Below, piece after piece: positions 14,600-28,039 of a stretch of DNA of 64,000 nucleotides. The position numbers and the translations under genes were made by a program. Origin of the DNA: Taenia hydatigena (taxonomy: Eukaryota; Platyhelminthes; Cestoda; Cyclophyllidea; Taeniidae). The stretch lies in assembly GCA_036345935.2 (NCBI GenBank), contig JADWOT020000009.1:15557556-15621555 (forward strand), given 5' to 3'. Position 1 is the stretch's first letter. Every line of letters begins with the position of its first letter. The notes under the pieces were generated by a model. The model made no database searches. It was not told the origin of the DNA and saw only the letters and a list, made by a program, of their open reading frames with translations.

Positions 14600-17500
14600 T
14601 AGAAGAAGGGTAGTTGGTTTCTCATTCGTCACGCGGTATCTTCTCGAGATCTTGTGATAGACGCAACAGTCCACAGGACAGTCAGCCTTCCCTCGTGCAT
14701 GATGCAAAGTTGAGAGGCAAAATTTATTCTTCGTTGAACTTGCTATGCTGCTCACGTTAAGCGCATCTGACTTTAGGCACCAAATTAGGGCTGCAGACTT
14801 ATAATGCTTTCATAATTTGTTAAATTCTTGATTATGGTAGAGAACAACCCACACGCTCCACTGTAGTGACGTCCACTGTACCTATACTGAGGCCCTGCCT
14901 GTAGGACCCATTCCTTCCTTACTTTGACAATACATATTCTGCTAAGCATGATATCTTAGAGCTCTGCGCGCCCTTTGATGCTTCACGGTATTTTGCCTCA
15001 ATTGCAACAGTCCTGTCGGTCTGTTCTTCATAATATCAAAGGATTGCTGGAAATACTTGGAGCTTTCATCTCCACTCTCCATTCAGCAGATGAAGTGGTT
15101 GCCGCTCAATCAATCGGTCTGTCGGTCAGCCACTCTTAATTTAGTCTAATAGTCGGTCGGTCACTCATTACTATCCCATTGGATTCCATAATTCTCCCTT
15201 TCCCATATGATGCACCTGTCAATCAATCTCTTCATCAAATCTGTATTAAGCCTCTACTCAATTAAAATTGTTCCTGACAATATAACCTAATTTATTATAA
15301 CCGGTGATGACAATAGGCCTTTCGATTCCTTCAAGAATGTAGCATTTTCTCCCCTATACACACAAGGAAGGCCAATGTGGAGTTTCTGGATACCTCAGGC
15401 AGCTACTCTTTGACCACCACGACTCTCCTGTGTGTCCCTTTGTCAGTGTCATTGTCGTTTGATAAGCTAGTCGTTGTCTTGAACAGATCAAGTCCAAGCG
15501 TGATCACAGTGCTTTCCTTCTCCGTCGTTATCTGCAACGATTGGGAACTTCTAATATCCATGCCACAAGTCAGTGAGGAGGCGACAATGGAGTGGCTAGT
15601 GAAGAGTGACCTAATAGCTCTGCAATCCGTGTACACCACTACCTAGATAAATGAGTGCATATTGGTTGCTTTTAAGGCTTCGTACTCATAGAACAAGATG
15701 ATACATGCAATCACACTTTTGCGGCGAATGGAGAGAAGACAAGTTGGTGCAGCTGTCACCACGTGGTGGCAGGAGAGCTCCTCTCTCACAGAGAAGGCGA
15801 AAGTCAACAGTTTAGCTTATGATGTGCACAATACTAAGAAGCCCTTCTCCTGCAGACGTTTGAAAGTCCTTCGTCTAAATAGTTTACGCTCATTCGTCCG
15901 GATCGCAGCATCTCTTAAAGCATACCTCTAATGCAGCCAACATTGGAAAGGGGAAACAATGTGCTATCCCTATCTTTAATTTGTTCTGCTTGTCTGACGC
16001 TACTTGCTAATTAAAAGAAAAAGCAATTAGCTTGCACATCTCTGGCACCACAGGTGCTGTTGATTATGCGTGTTGTATTGTACCAGCAACAAAAAAGTCT
16101 CGGTAAGAAAGTGGCTAGAGAAAACGACTAGTGATGTAGTAACAGCGAATCGGATATATTGAGAAAAACATGATAACGATTTGAACCTTCCTCCTGTTCA
16201 CTTCAAGTCTTTCCTCTGAGGCGGCATTAATTTGAAGACATTTAATTAAGCATTGTAAAGGTGATACGAGTTGTGCTGTCCTGTTCCCGTACAGGAGATT
16301 GGGAGCTTACACGTGTCTGCTTGCCCTCTCCGACTAAATTGTCACGCCCCGCTCAGTCCTCCTAAGTGACCTTCATCCGAGCAGGCGCCAAAATTTGGTA
16401 CAAATATTACATACTTCTCTCGTATGCAATGAAATGGATGCTCCTCTGCCGCTACTCAAAACTCGTAGCTACAATCAGGCCAAGCTAGAGTTCACAGGGT
16501 CTAACTCCACCAAGTGACCCCGCGATAGCTGATAGCACGATAATATTGTATGACAAAAGGAGAGGATATTCAATGCTCTTCTGGTTTTGGAATTGCATAA
16601 AGGGCAGAAAAGACACACCACCTACCTCCTCCAAATTACACTCCTCACAACTCCTCAAGCTTGGCTATTAATCCTATTTTGATAACTGTAGGGTGTGAAT
16701 GATTGACAAAATTGGCAGCAGATGAATAAACTTGTAAAAATATATAGCCAATTTATTTGCAGTTTCATAGCAAATAAGTTGGCGCCATGATGAAGATTAT
16801 AACACAGCCAAAACTACCAATGCTTCTCCCATCCTCAGTAGCATATAGACACATAGACACCTGCAAATACGGAGAAATGCACCAAGCAAGTGGTGATGGA
16901 GGTGAGTTTAACTAGTCGACTTGAATGGTTGAGTTGTTGAACACCTGGAAGGGGCGCGGATGATGATTGGATCCTGCGAATGAGTCACTGAAGGGCAAAA
17001 CGGACACAAGCTGAGGAGTTGAGATGGTGCATTCTGGAACGATGCGGAAAGGTTCTTGCCACTAATACGTAAAATGGCTGGAGGTGGTGGAGTACATGGT
17101 TAAAGGCTGGAATAAATTGAAAAGGAATATATTCAACTATTTGATCTGATAATTGACAAACCAGTAAATTTTGTGCTTTCAAGTGATCCAATCGACCCAA
17201 TTCCCGTACAATTTTTGTACAATTCTGTTCAAAGTTTGCGACCATTGACACATATGCGGAGAACAAAGATGTGGAATAGTTTGCCGACTCAATTACTGAT
17301 TGTATTCCGCTCTTTCGTGCTTTCTAAAATTCAAATATAATGCCACAGGTAGAAAATTGAAACACACTCGGAATTCTGACACGCAATGATAAGTAAACAA
17401 GGCGAGTTTCTAATTATCGCAGCCTATTGAGGAAAACAAAGGCCTCTATAACTCCTTTACACAATAAAGTTGGTGAGAGAGATAGAAGGGAATGTAAAGG

Positions 17501-19020
17501 AAAAAGACTTTGTCAATTACTAAGGTTGGATTCATTTGAGGCGACCGATGTCTGCGGCTTTTTACCGTAATACTGGGAAATCGTAAAGCCAAGACTAAGC
17601 CCAGTAGCACAGCCCAAACGCCTGCTGATAGAACCAGGAGTTAAGCAATAAATGCATTACGAATCGGTTTAGTGAAATTCCTACCAGTTCGACTACTATT
17701 GCTGCCATGCCTAGGCGTCTTCAACATGGACAGCTCGAGAGGATCACTCCAACCACAGCTAAGAATGAATTATGTTTTCCAACTCTCAGTAGTGCAGTAC
17801 TGCTAAAAATGGTTCCTCGGATCTCGGCAACGCAAATATGCTACTTGAAAGGGTAAAGAAGGCGGAAGACGACAAAAGTAAATCTGCCTGTCTTAGTCAC
17901 CTGTCACAATGCTCGATCTAGCAGTGAGTTACTCATTGTGCCATCTTAGTCAAGCGACGTACGTAGAACACGGAATCGAGAAGAGTGATAGCAAGTTGGT
18001 GAACACAAGAATGTCAGACGTCGTGTTTGACGTGGTGAGTGGGTGTGGCTATAGGAGAAGCACTGGAAACAGCAATCCTGGCAGCAGAAGAGCCTCAAGG
18101 AAGACAGATGTAGAAGTGTAGAGTCCAACATTACACATGCGACACCACAAAACACTCTTTCTAAAGTTATCGCATAACCGCTACAAACTCCCTTCCTGAG
18201 AGTCCATTCTGTCCATTCCGTAGGCCACATGACAATCACGTTGTCAGTGACGCCGATGTTTGCAGCTAATCATGAGCCTCCACGATACCAGTCCCGTTTC
18301 CAACATGAGGAGCGCATTCTGCGAATAAGTCAATTCTCACTGCATCTGCAGCTCATCACCACGATTTGTGGGAGGTAAACAAATAAAAGAATAACTGAAA
18401 ATAAATATCGAACAAAAATGTGACTCTACAGTCGCATTTCCTTTCTCAGTGCAAGTGAATGGCAGGCAACCAACGAATTTCACTCAGACAAAAAAGTTTT
18501 GTCACATCGGGTAAGAAATGCAACCAACTTCTTCAAATTTTCGTTTCATTCCCAACCCTGGCGAATCCATTCAATGTCCCGTGTAATGACAAGATCGAGC
18601 TTCATTAGGCAAGGACAGAACCCATCGGAGTGACATCCCACTGACAGTGGTAAGATATGAGGTGTCCTCACAGGAAAGACCCACAACAGAGAACCCCAGA
18701 TAGCCCCATATCACCTGACAAGGGGGAGGACACAGTCTTCTAAGCCAAAGTACTTGTTCCAATCACTTTGATAGCTGGGCAACACAAGAGCGGTTGGCAA
18801 AACTGACAGCAGATGGTAGATGGCATAAAAGGATACTCTAGATTTATTTTTGTTTATATGGCAACGGACTATAATGCAGCTAAAAGTACTTGTGATTGTT
18901 TGTTTGCAAAGTGTGATGCCGACCCTCAGATTAAAAGCAAAAGACAGGCACTAAACCATTGTGTGCTCTTCAAAGGTACATGTATTAGCTTGTATTTATC
19001 TCCTACTGATTGGGCTACAT
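14600..19020. other. block C linker sequence without genes
   Basis: Contains a hairpin module (15695-15930) and a frame at 15377-15646 that is a decayed relative of the one at 45634-46129. Otherwise no recognised coding or RNA feature. 17500-18250 and 18570-19020 are closely mirrored in the right arm. Confidence 0.5.
15695..15930 (+). repeat. hairpin module, second copy in left BC arm
   Basis: Stem CTGTCACCAC/GTGGTGGCAG at 15753-15772, then GAGAGCTCCTCTC and a tract with AACAGTTTAGCTTATGATG. Arm partner near 45440-45560. Confidence 0.65.
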
Positions 19021-20640
19021 AATCACTGCCTTTTTACCTCTCCTCCTCTTCACTTCCCACTCACGTGTGTGCCTCTCTGCCAACCACCCTGCTCCGTTGT
19101 CTGCCACTCACTTCACCCATCGAGGCATTTGCTTATCGGTGTGAGCATCTAACCGTCTGCAGCCCCTACTTGCACACTTGTTCTCATGTGCCAACATCTC
19201 CTCGTTAACAATGTAAAGCAAAACCAGCATTGCAACCTAGTTTGTGTTTGAAACAGAGGGCTGTTGAGCCACCCTACGAAATTGCGATTCTGAATGTCGA
19301 CAACATGCGTGTTCTGGCTGGTTAGCACGCTTTTTTCAACATCAATAAAATCTTGAGAAGCTCCACGTATTTCATTTCTTAAGAGCCATTTTCCCTCTCT
19401 TCGCATCCTTGCAATTCCCTGTAATGCGTGATTTACCCAAGAGAATTTCGCTTCCTCAATTCACCGCACAAGGTGGGTTTCCTCTTTCCACTTGAGTAAT
19501 TCTAAAGGTAAAAATGATCAAAACCATTTTTCTTTTTCCCACTCTTAACACAAAAGATTTTGCCGCTTAAAGAGTTTACGACTGACATGACCCGGAGACA
19601 GGGCTGTTGTACAAGAGTAGATAGTAAAGGTCCTCGTTGGTTCGCCACCAAAACAGAAAGTTAAACAAATCACACTACATTCCATTGGCATGGATTTAAT
19701 AGGAACTCCTCAACTCCGGATGGCTAAGGAAATTCTATTTTGGCAGCCTTGATACGCATCACAGCTAGGAACATGTGCTGCATTCCACCCCTGCATTATG
19801 CAGCCTTTCTCAAGCATGCAAGGTCTGCATGAGGTTGAGCACCAAGGACTTCTGACAATCCTTCACGCTGTCGTGTTCACTTCAAGACCTTGAGGCAAAA
19901 CCATGTAACCAATGCAAAGTACTTTGCTATCTCTCGTCTATCTCAAAAAACCAATTACACGTTTGTTGCCTTTCAGGTCTGCTTTGTTTCTTTTATTTAC
20001 AAATGGGATGAGAGTGAGCTGCAGTTGTTTGAATGGGCGTAGTTTGCCGGTGGTACTTCCGACTAATCATTCCAAACATCCACCGCTAACGGAAGTCGCG
20101 TCATATCCGGCAACGTCGAACACCGCGAAGTAGGAGATGGCTCAGAGCCTTATTTGTTCAGTGAACCACCTATCCTGTGTCCATCCTAAAAATAGCTCAA
20201 CTATCCACCCTGCACTTATCCATTCATACATCAATCCCTTGTAATTTCATCTGTCTATCCATCTATCTCTTATCGAATTATTTATCCTTACAGTAACTGG
20301 CAATTCTTTTATTCGTTCGGCCGTCCATTCAGCAAGTCTGCATCTACACATCTATCCGACCATTGTCATTGCTTATCCATCTCTCCAGCTATTCAGCCAT
20401 CCATTCAAACTTCATTTAGGATAGCACCTATAAATCCACACACTCAGTTGTTCTACACCTCCATTCTCATCCATCCATCTAGTCGGAATCCATCATTTGC
20501 TACTTCTGCATGCATTGCTTCACTCGCTGTCCCTTTAATCCATTTTTGGAGCAATCAGACCTGCATTAAACTGTCCTTTCGTGCATTAGCGCATGCATTC
20601 ATCATTTCATTCCTTTTTGAATAGTCATCCATAAACAAAA
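19020..20640 (+). repeat. repeat body plus CATC array, copy 3
   Basis: Full-length body spanning the boundary of blocks BC and D. Its first 350 bases pair with 41823-42200. From about 20.08 kb it pairs with the D' side near 34.05 kb. It is therefore the site where the left arm and right arm differ in what follows. Confidence 0.75.
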
Positions 20641-22500
20641 TCATCGCGTCCGATGAGCTTATTCAACTGGCCATCTAGCTCTTTGTGCTCTCTAAAATAT
20701 TAATATAGCCGAAAACATTGATGGTATAATTTCTTCCAAAAATAAGGCAAAGCTAGGTTAAATTTAACCCTCAATCAGGCACGTAATGAAAAGTAAGCAG
20801 GCAGACCCATCAATTAGCGCTCATCATCGTGGAACCGAAGGCGTTTCAACTCTATAAATGGTAAAATTTGTTTGTGTTGAGCTAAAGGAAAGGAAAAAAG
20901 TCAGAATTGGTTTTTACAATGCATAACATTAGTTCTATCTTAGTAGAAAGGCAAAATTAAAAATTTGCAGAGGTATGAGCCAGTTGAAACCTCCGTGTGA
21001 TACGTCGCTATACCAGTAAATTCAAAGAAACGGCAACAAAACGGTTACGCGGACATCTTTGAAGATGAGTGAAGGCATAATACGGGCGTAAGATAAGCAT
21101 TGCTGACGGGAAGAAGGGCTTGAGGACCACAGGCATGCACTGGAAGGCACCTTGGTCAGTCTCACTCGTTGGTCAGCACAAAGCAGTCGGCGGCATATGA
21201 AAGTAAACTTAAGGCAAATTTGCGATGGTCATCGCATTTCTATGCAAGTGAGGCCGCAATTCACCCCCACGCCGCTGATGCATCAAATCAAATTTGACCA
21301 AAGGAGGATTTTATCTCGCCTGAGGATTGCGTTGCGGATAGATGTGGAGAGCGAGGATTTGTGCTATTAATCACGCATGTTCGTCTTCAATCGTAGGGAT
21401 CCTGACACGCAAGCAGTCAAATGGCAAAGCTCGTTGTTCACACTCCTTATCTCCCCATCCATATTTTCGCACGTCTTCATCAAGACTCCAAGGCAATGAA
21501 CTATTGTGCGTAATTCAACCATACCAACGCCTAGGGAGAAATACATGCTGCACGTTGTGTTCATGGAGGTGCCATCAACTTCCTGGCTTGAATGAAGGAT
21601 TTTTATCAGGGGATTATTGAAATCATAGCACTTCTTATCAAATCTCTCATTGAACACCTGCAAAAGTCGCGGTAGTAGGACACACAACTGACGATGATTG
21701 GATTATGAACGATGAGACTTACTAGAATATAGACAAACAGAGACATACAAAGGAGGGGAGTTGGTGCATTCTCAAATGAACCGAAAGAGCTACTGTCGCT
21801 AGTGATTGAAAGAGATAGAGGTTATTTCGTCAAGAACAAGTGACAATGCACTGTGACCTGAGATGTAACTTGTCAGGCGCATAAGAAAGGAAAATCACGG
21901 AATGCAACCTGAAGGATTAACAGATCTAATAAACATTTAAATCAACTTAATTGCTCAAGCCCCGGTCACGAATAATGTTGTCCAAGCTTCACTAATTGTG
22001 GCTGCTTAACTATAGAGCATGCGCCGTTCTTAGCCAAACAGAGACTCAGCTCAGCTCTCTAATTTCTAAATGGTTCCAGGGGGTTCGACCCAACATGGAA
22101 TCGAGAAAATATGGAGTTGAGTGGACAGCCAGACCTTTTCATTCTGTCACTTTTGACGTGAGGAACAACTGTGGGTGGGGGAGAAGCAGTAGAGGCATTG
22201 ACAATAGCCACGCAACTTCACGTTAGTTATGGTGATTCAGTGGGTAACCACCTGCACTGCTGCAAAGTAGTGCGCAGAATGGGTGGCAATGAGAAGAGAG
22301 AGGAGGCAAGTCAAGATATACGTAGAGAAACCTCAAAGGAAATAGTGTCTGTGGGACATGAAGAAGTGTTTCCCTAACTCTTTGGGTATAACAGGTAAAG
22401 CAAACGACTTCGGACATATGACTGCCACCTTTCTTGGCAAAGGCAAGAGTCACAACTTACCGGATATGCATGTAGCACGAGAAGAGCATCCATTGCACTT
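20640..22500. other. block D outer linker, no gene seen
   Basis: Mirrored at about 31570-33480. 21050-21390 has a third copy at 30830-31260. Short frames only. Confidence 0.5.
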
Positions 22501-23860
22501 CCAATCTATTCAGTCTGTATTCATTCCGTAGTCCACCCCCTACCCCCACTTCTATTCATTCAACAGCCTATGCACCGCATTCACCTATCTATTCTGACTC
22601 GCATAAATCCACCGATCATCAAGCCATCTCTCCTGCATTCTTTTTATTATATTTTGAAGTCGTGTATGCAACCCTTCAACAATGTACTGCATCTCTGTAT
22701 CTCGTCAACCATCCACTCATGCACCTACATGCCCCTCCGTCATTACATCTTACATCCACCCAAGCAGCATCCATCCAAACTGCCATTGCCCAACCTGCTT
22801 AGTCATTTCTACATAAATATGATTCCGTTGCGCCATAAGATCCTCCGCTCACCAAGCACACATTCTTCCTTCTATGCATTCATCCACTTCCTTTCCATCT
22901 CTCCGTCCTGACAATCCATCCTGTGCTCATACTACCGTACATCCCTTGTCCTTTCTCTTGATTAATCAAACCACCCATCCATCCATTTTATCATCCACCC
23001 TCTTAACGTCCATGCCGTTGTCATTCAGTAATCACCCCATAATGCATCCCACACCCATCCACCCATTCATGTATTACCCATCATTTCATCGTCCATGCGC
23101 CCATCCATTCATCCATTTGCATGCATCCCTCATACATTAATCAGATTTATCACTCTACTCCCCATCAAGTTAGCATTTATGCATTCACTTATCCCTCACC
23201 CATCCATTCTCTACCCAGTCATTCATCTCTCCACCGTCCAATCATTCACTGCGCATCCACTTCGATGGTTACTTGTTGCAACACGAAAACAGGATGACTA
23301 AGAGGTCCACAGTGGCAGACCGTGTTTATTCCACCCACTTTACTAAACTCAGCAAGCTAACCCAACCTGTATCCATCCGTCCGTCTTCTATCCACACATC
23401 ATTTCATTTGACTATCCATTTATCCAGTACGCATCCAGTCATTTGTATCATTTTATCATACGTCCCTACCTTTATTCACCCAATTTATTCAATCATTAAC
23501 TCCTTACCCAACCCGTTTTCGTCCACTCTCTATCATTAACCCGAGCGCCTGTGCTGTACCCATAAGTCAGTTTTGATCTCCACACATCCATCCGTCTATT
23601 AGCCTTGCATCCATTCCTTCATCCATCCATCCATTCATTTGGAGATCCACGCTCTGCTTATCCATCGATGCATCTCCTATCCATTGTATGCTGGACCTGC
23701 ATCTACGCATCCATCTATTTTATCCAACCGTCCATTACCTATGCATGCATCTTCCCCTTCATTTATTCATTTATCAGTCCAATCCGCGCCAGTACATTAA
23801 TTTACTTATCTAGACATCCATACCTGTGCCTGTATTTACTCTCTACCCATAGGTCAGCAC
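22500..23860 (+). repeat. long degenerate CATC array
   Basis: About 1.3 kb of diverged CATC repeat with one non-array interruption near 23260-23340. Mirrored at 29760-30760 and 31290-31510. All long frames here are His-Pro-Ser-Ile artefacts. Confidence 0.75.
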
Positions 23861-25605
23861 ACCCATCGCCTTGCAATCTCCATCTCTCACTCCAACTAGT
23901 GTGCATGCCTCTTCGCCCACCAACCCACCTCATCACCCAGCTCGCATTCTGCCCAAAATCTGGGCGGTTGTCTCCGAACCTACCTCCTTAATCGGCTTAC
24001 GTTTGCCAACATCTCTTTGCAGCCAACTTCACATCAACCAGCATTTCCAATCATTCCCTCCCGAACATTCAGTGACTGAGCCAGCCAGTGGTAAGCTGCT
24101 CCAACCCCAAACACTTGGCACTGGACCCGCAGTGAGGTAATCGTGTTATGGTTCAGCATGTTGGGTTGTATCCTCCCTTATGGAACGGTCCACAGAAATG
24201 CGTGATCACCGCGACTAGGGCTAGTGACAGGACCACAACTATGGTCGAGATTGACGGTGTGAGGTAGACAGACAGAGAAACGGATAGACGGCCATGTGAG
24301 GTGACGAAATAATTGCTTGGTAAATGCGCTACTTCAGAAGGAAACATCACAGAATGCACTGCATTTGTGCGCCATCGATGGACTGATCCACCAACCAACA
24401 TTTCACTTAGGAACACACAAGCCACGAAATTTTTATTCAAGTCTACCTATTTGCGCAGTCATTTACATTGGCACAGCAAATATAGCTGCTGAATGGACTT
24501 ACCAGCTCAACTAATCACTGTTCCCTACCCTCTTTGCTGACCCATATTAACATATAATGCAACAGAGTGAACAGAGTTTCGTACTCAAAATTGGGACAAG
24601 CGTGCAGTAAAGTCAACCATCCATAGGACACGTAGTGGAGAGTGAGAGAGGCGATCATTCAATAACCACATGCCATTGCACAAAACTAAGACATCTGAAC
24701 ACCTCCATGTGACGATTTCTTTTGGTTTGGAGGTAGATTATAAAAGCGATATGGAAGAACGGGCTTTGTTCATTGCTAGCTATTTCCTGCCTATTGAAAT
24801 TTCACGGAACGCATTCCTTTGGAAATGGTGGCAACCAAAACATCTGAGACCTCGAAGCGTAGACAGATGAGACGATAGCATTCACCTTGGAATACTTGAG
24901 AAGTGTAGCGTTCTGAGACTTCCTTGAACAAGCAGAAAGACACAAAATCCGATCAGAATATGCATTGTTGACACACAAGTGATTGTAGATATAGGCGTGC
25001 TCCGAAAACCACTGTGCACGGTGGAGATGCAGTGGCGAACTGTCTACTCAACACATGACCAACATCGAGAATGAAGCAGACAATCAAAGCACTACACGGC
25101 CATTCTACCCCTTTCTGGAGCTTCGCCTCAGACACTATCCTTGCTCTGACTTCCCACACTGGTCACCACAACGTAATCGGTGCTGTGAGAAGCCTTGTAG
25201 GCACCACAACCAAGAACGAGTGTTAGCTTTCTCCTCTGCAATGTGCAGCCTTCACTAAGCACCCAAGGGATGCTTAAGGCTTTGATCAAAGTGAACCTTA
25301 CAATATCGTGTTGATCGCAAGGCCATGAAAGAGCTAAGAAGGCCTACTATTTGTCTCTCACCCTTCCTTTTTTACGGCGAAAACAATCTCACCTAGGGGT
25401 TAGAGGCCTTGCTTCAAGATAAACTTGCAGTATCTCATTACGATTGGGCGGGACTGACCTCCAATCAAATATCGCCATTAAGTACCTTTAAAGAAAATAA
25501 AATAACTAAAAATCTGTTCTTAAGGTTCACCCTCGATGGGGTTGTACGCACAATCAGGCCTTTCACACATCCATCTCGTCAGACCTTTGCGTAGGCGACA
25601 GGAAT
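23860..25605. other. block D inner linker, no gene seen
   Basis: Almost identical to its partner at 28040-29750. A minus-strand frame (24153-24440) with a hydrophobic stretch is open in both arms, but recent duplication explains that and no family is recognisable. Confidence 0.5.
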
Positions 25606-28039
25606 CTATTAAGCACCACCGAGTATCGCAAGTATGACATCACCATAGTGTTGTGGATCAAGTCAGAGTGTGAATGTTATGCACTTCTACCCACCCACAC
25701 TCGAGCCCATGCTATCTTCATTCTGGAGGCAAAGTCTTCGCCACTAGTTGTTGTGTTCACCGTGGACGGAGCAGTCAGACCGGTGCCACTGTTACCACTG
25801 CACGACAGAGGAGTTCCTCTCACACCGAGAAAAGCAGGCCAACTTTTCGGACCTTGATGCATGCACCAATAGCGCGTTCCCTTTCTGCAGCGATTTCTCG
25901 GTTTGACCTTGGAATTGTTTGCATCGACGTAAAAGCAAATCAAAGTTTTAATTCCCCTGGATTGCAAATCCTCCTAAAAATGTCTTAAATTTAGTACAAA
26001 GAACAAAAAACAATAAGTTAACTTAAAGCTGGATAGGATCTGCTTACCGTGAGCATTCACATCTTCTATGCTAATAGTATTGCTGAATAACCCTGTCTTG
26101 CTTCACCAACAACGAAGAAGGCATTAGCAGGAATAAATGGGGCTAAAAAATGTCGAATAGTTAGTAAGACTGTGAACTAAGGTAGATCAAGGAGCATTTT
26201 AATCACTCTATTTTATTTACGCACTGATCTATCTAGCCTATAGCCATCGTTCTACCCATCTTATGTGCTTCAATCCAACCATCCACCCATTCCGTTTGTC
26301 CCTACAAATGTCCGCCATATGTTCACCCCCCACCCATCCCTTACCCACCAAGTATTTACTTTGAACCGTCATGCATTCGACCCCCATGCATCCATTTCTT
26401 CATTCATCCATCCATCCATCCATACATTTCTCAGTCCATAAACCAATCTTCTTCCAGATTCTCTCTATCACTTCCTACTCACGTGTATGTCTCCCTGCCT
26501 ACCATCCAGCCTACATAAGTCATTACTTCCCACTCATCTTACCACCCAGGCACTTGTTTGCCCTTGTAAACATACAACTGTCCATAACCTCACCTGCACG
26601 CTAGCTCACAGACATCAAGATCTCCTTGTAAGCAAGTAAAATCAAGCTGGCTTTTTGCTTTGGCTGTACCAAAATGCAGTCCAGCCGAGAAATGCGACAA
26701 CAAGCTACTTTGAAACCCTTAAATTTGGCATAGTATGCGGCGCAAATTAACATTGTCATCATTCAAGAGGATCGCTCGCCTCTTCTCTTACCAAGTTGCG
26801 TCGCGAAGCACATGCTAAGTGGACGTTTAGGTTCAATTAAGTGCTCTACACACTAAATAAAATAGTCACGGCTGAGGTCTTCGCTGGCAAATAGACAGAC
26901 AATCTTTGCACCAATCCTTCAAATTTCTAGCCAATGATGCCTGTGTCGCGAGTATGCCATCACCATAGCATAATGTGCTTGAAGTCTTTTGGAATGATGA
27001 GTAGAGAGCAGCAACGAATGGCATATTCATCATCCGGTTTAAACCCTTATTGGAAGTGATGATAAGCCGCCTCATGGTATCGTGTCACACGTATGCGTAC
27101 ACTATGAATAGGCCCGTCACCGTGAGGTGATGGCTGGTGAATCAGAAGGAGAATTTCATGCCGATGCAAAGTTTACTCCTGGAAAAGCACCATGTCTCAA
27201 CCTCATCTTTATCCTCTGGCGGTGATTCCCATGGCGTCCAGTGAACCCCGCAACACATCACATACTTAACCAGCAACTAAGATGTTGCTACTATAATAAG
27301 GGTCGCAAAGGTGTGTGGATCGGTGACTCGATCTGCTCAAAAGCAAGATTCCGTGGTAGTCAATGACTCCATGCCATCGTGTGCCAAGACAATTACGAAG
27401 ACACTGACTCCATCTAAAAACAAGTGAAAATCGTGGGTGTTTGGGGTGTCCAAAAGCTCCACACTAGCCACACCTACACAGATTAGGCATTTTGAGAGAT
27501 AGAGGTTGTCCTTGGTCTTAGTTTACTTAATCTCAATGCAGTCTATGATGTGCCGAAGGAGAATGCTGATTTTGCTGACATCTTCAGCATGTCGGATGAC
27601 AACTCAACACACGTAGTTGAAGCAGCCAAAGAGGATAGTCAGGTTTCCTGCAAGATCATGCACGAGTTCGATTGAGGCTTGACTCTTGTCAAAGAAGAAG
27701 GCTTAGTATGCCTATCAAATTATGCTTATTACTGTTATTGTTACCATTCCTATTGTTAATAATACGGCCAATCCTTCTCCAAACAACAAAGCGAGTCTGA
27801 GCCTCTATCTCCTTATAATTATTCAGTAAGGGATGCGATCGGTTAAACTTCATCTTAAATAAGCCGTAATGCTCTGTTTCGGATATACCGTTATTCATTT
27901 CACTAGAAATCTCCAAGCACACAACGCTATGTTGATGCCCAATCATCATTATAATCATCAGCAGCTAGACAATTGTTGAAATTGAGCATCTTTTTGTGAA
28001 TCGGGTCTATACAACCGCAGTGATTGTTCGCGTGGGACG
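25606..28039. other. unpaired centre between the D arms
   Basis: About 2.4 kb without an inverted partner across the axis. 25640-25990 is a degenerate hairpin module of the type seen at 15.7 and 47.9 kb. 26215-26640 is a CATC array followed by the cassette module. 26870-27130 has module fragments, including a short stem (GTCACC-GTGA-GGTGAT) at 27116-27131. 27140-27960 is not related to the other modules by eye and holds a short open frame at 27541-27675. Confidence 0.6.
27541..27675 (+). other. short open frame of protein-like composition in the centre
   Basis: A 44-codon frame ending in TGA with balanced, acidic composition (contains VYDVPKENADFADIF and KIMHEFD) follows a possible acceptor (AATGCAG). 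It lies in the part of the centre that matches no repeat module. It is short enough to be chance, and no family is recognised. Confidence 0.2.

Larger units (their letters stand above)
11200..19370 (+). repeat. inverted-repeat block BC, left arm
   Basis: Matches 41823-52350 in reverse complement. Anchor pairs: 19370/41823, 18813/42401, 18239/42973, 17266/44103, 13140/47985, 13040/50320, 12390/51045, 11660/51800, 11270/52250. The jump between the 13140 and 13040 pairs marks a 2.2-kb segment present only on the right. Identity is about 98% around 12390-12610 but visibly lower (perhaps 75-80%) around 13.1 and 15.4 kb. No gene supported. Confidence 0.85.
20080..25605 (+). repeat. inverted-repeat block D, left arm
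   Basis: Matches 28040-34080 in reverse complement. Anchor pairs: 25600/28040, 24440/29181, 23605/30016, 22226/31807, 20990/33205, 20130/34050. The shift between the 23605 and 22226 pairs shows about 400-500 extra bases on the right. Very high identity at 23.2-24.5 kb. No gene supported; mirrored frames such as 24153-24440 lack recognisable domains. Confidence 0.85.

Noticed and set aside
24153..24440. Frame with a hydrophobic stretch mirrored at 29181-29468
   Set aside because: Conservation between the arms follows from duplication; no start context, splice sites or family support it.
25606..28039. Assembly fold-back as explanation for the inverted repeat
   Set aside because: A fold-back would give near-identical arms in mirror order. 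Here the arms carry many substitutions, indels and a changed block order. Long reads would still be needed to exclude partial mis-assembly.
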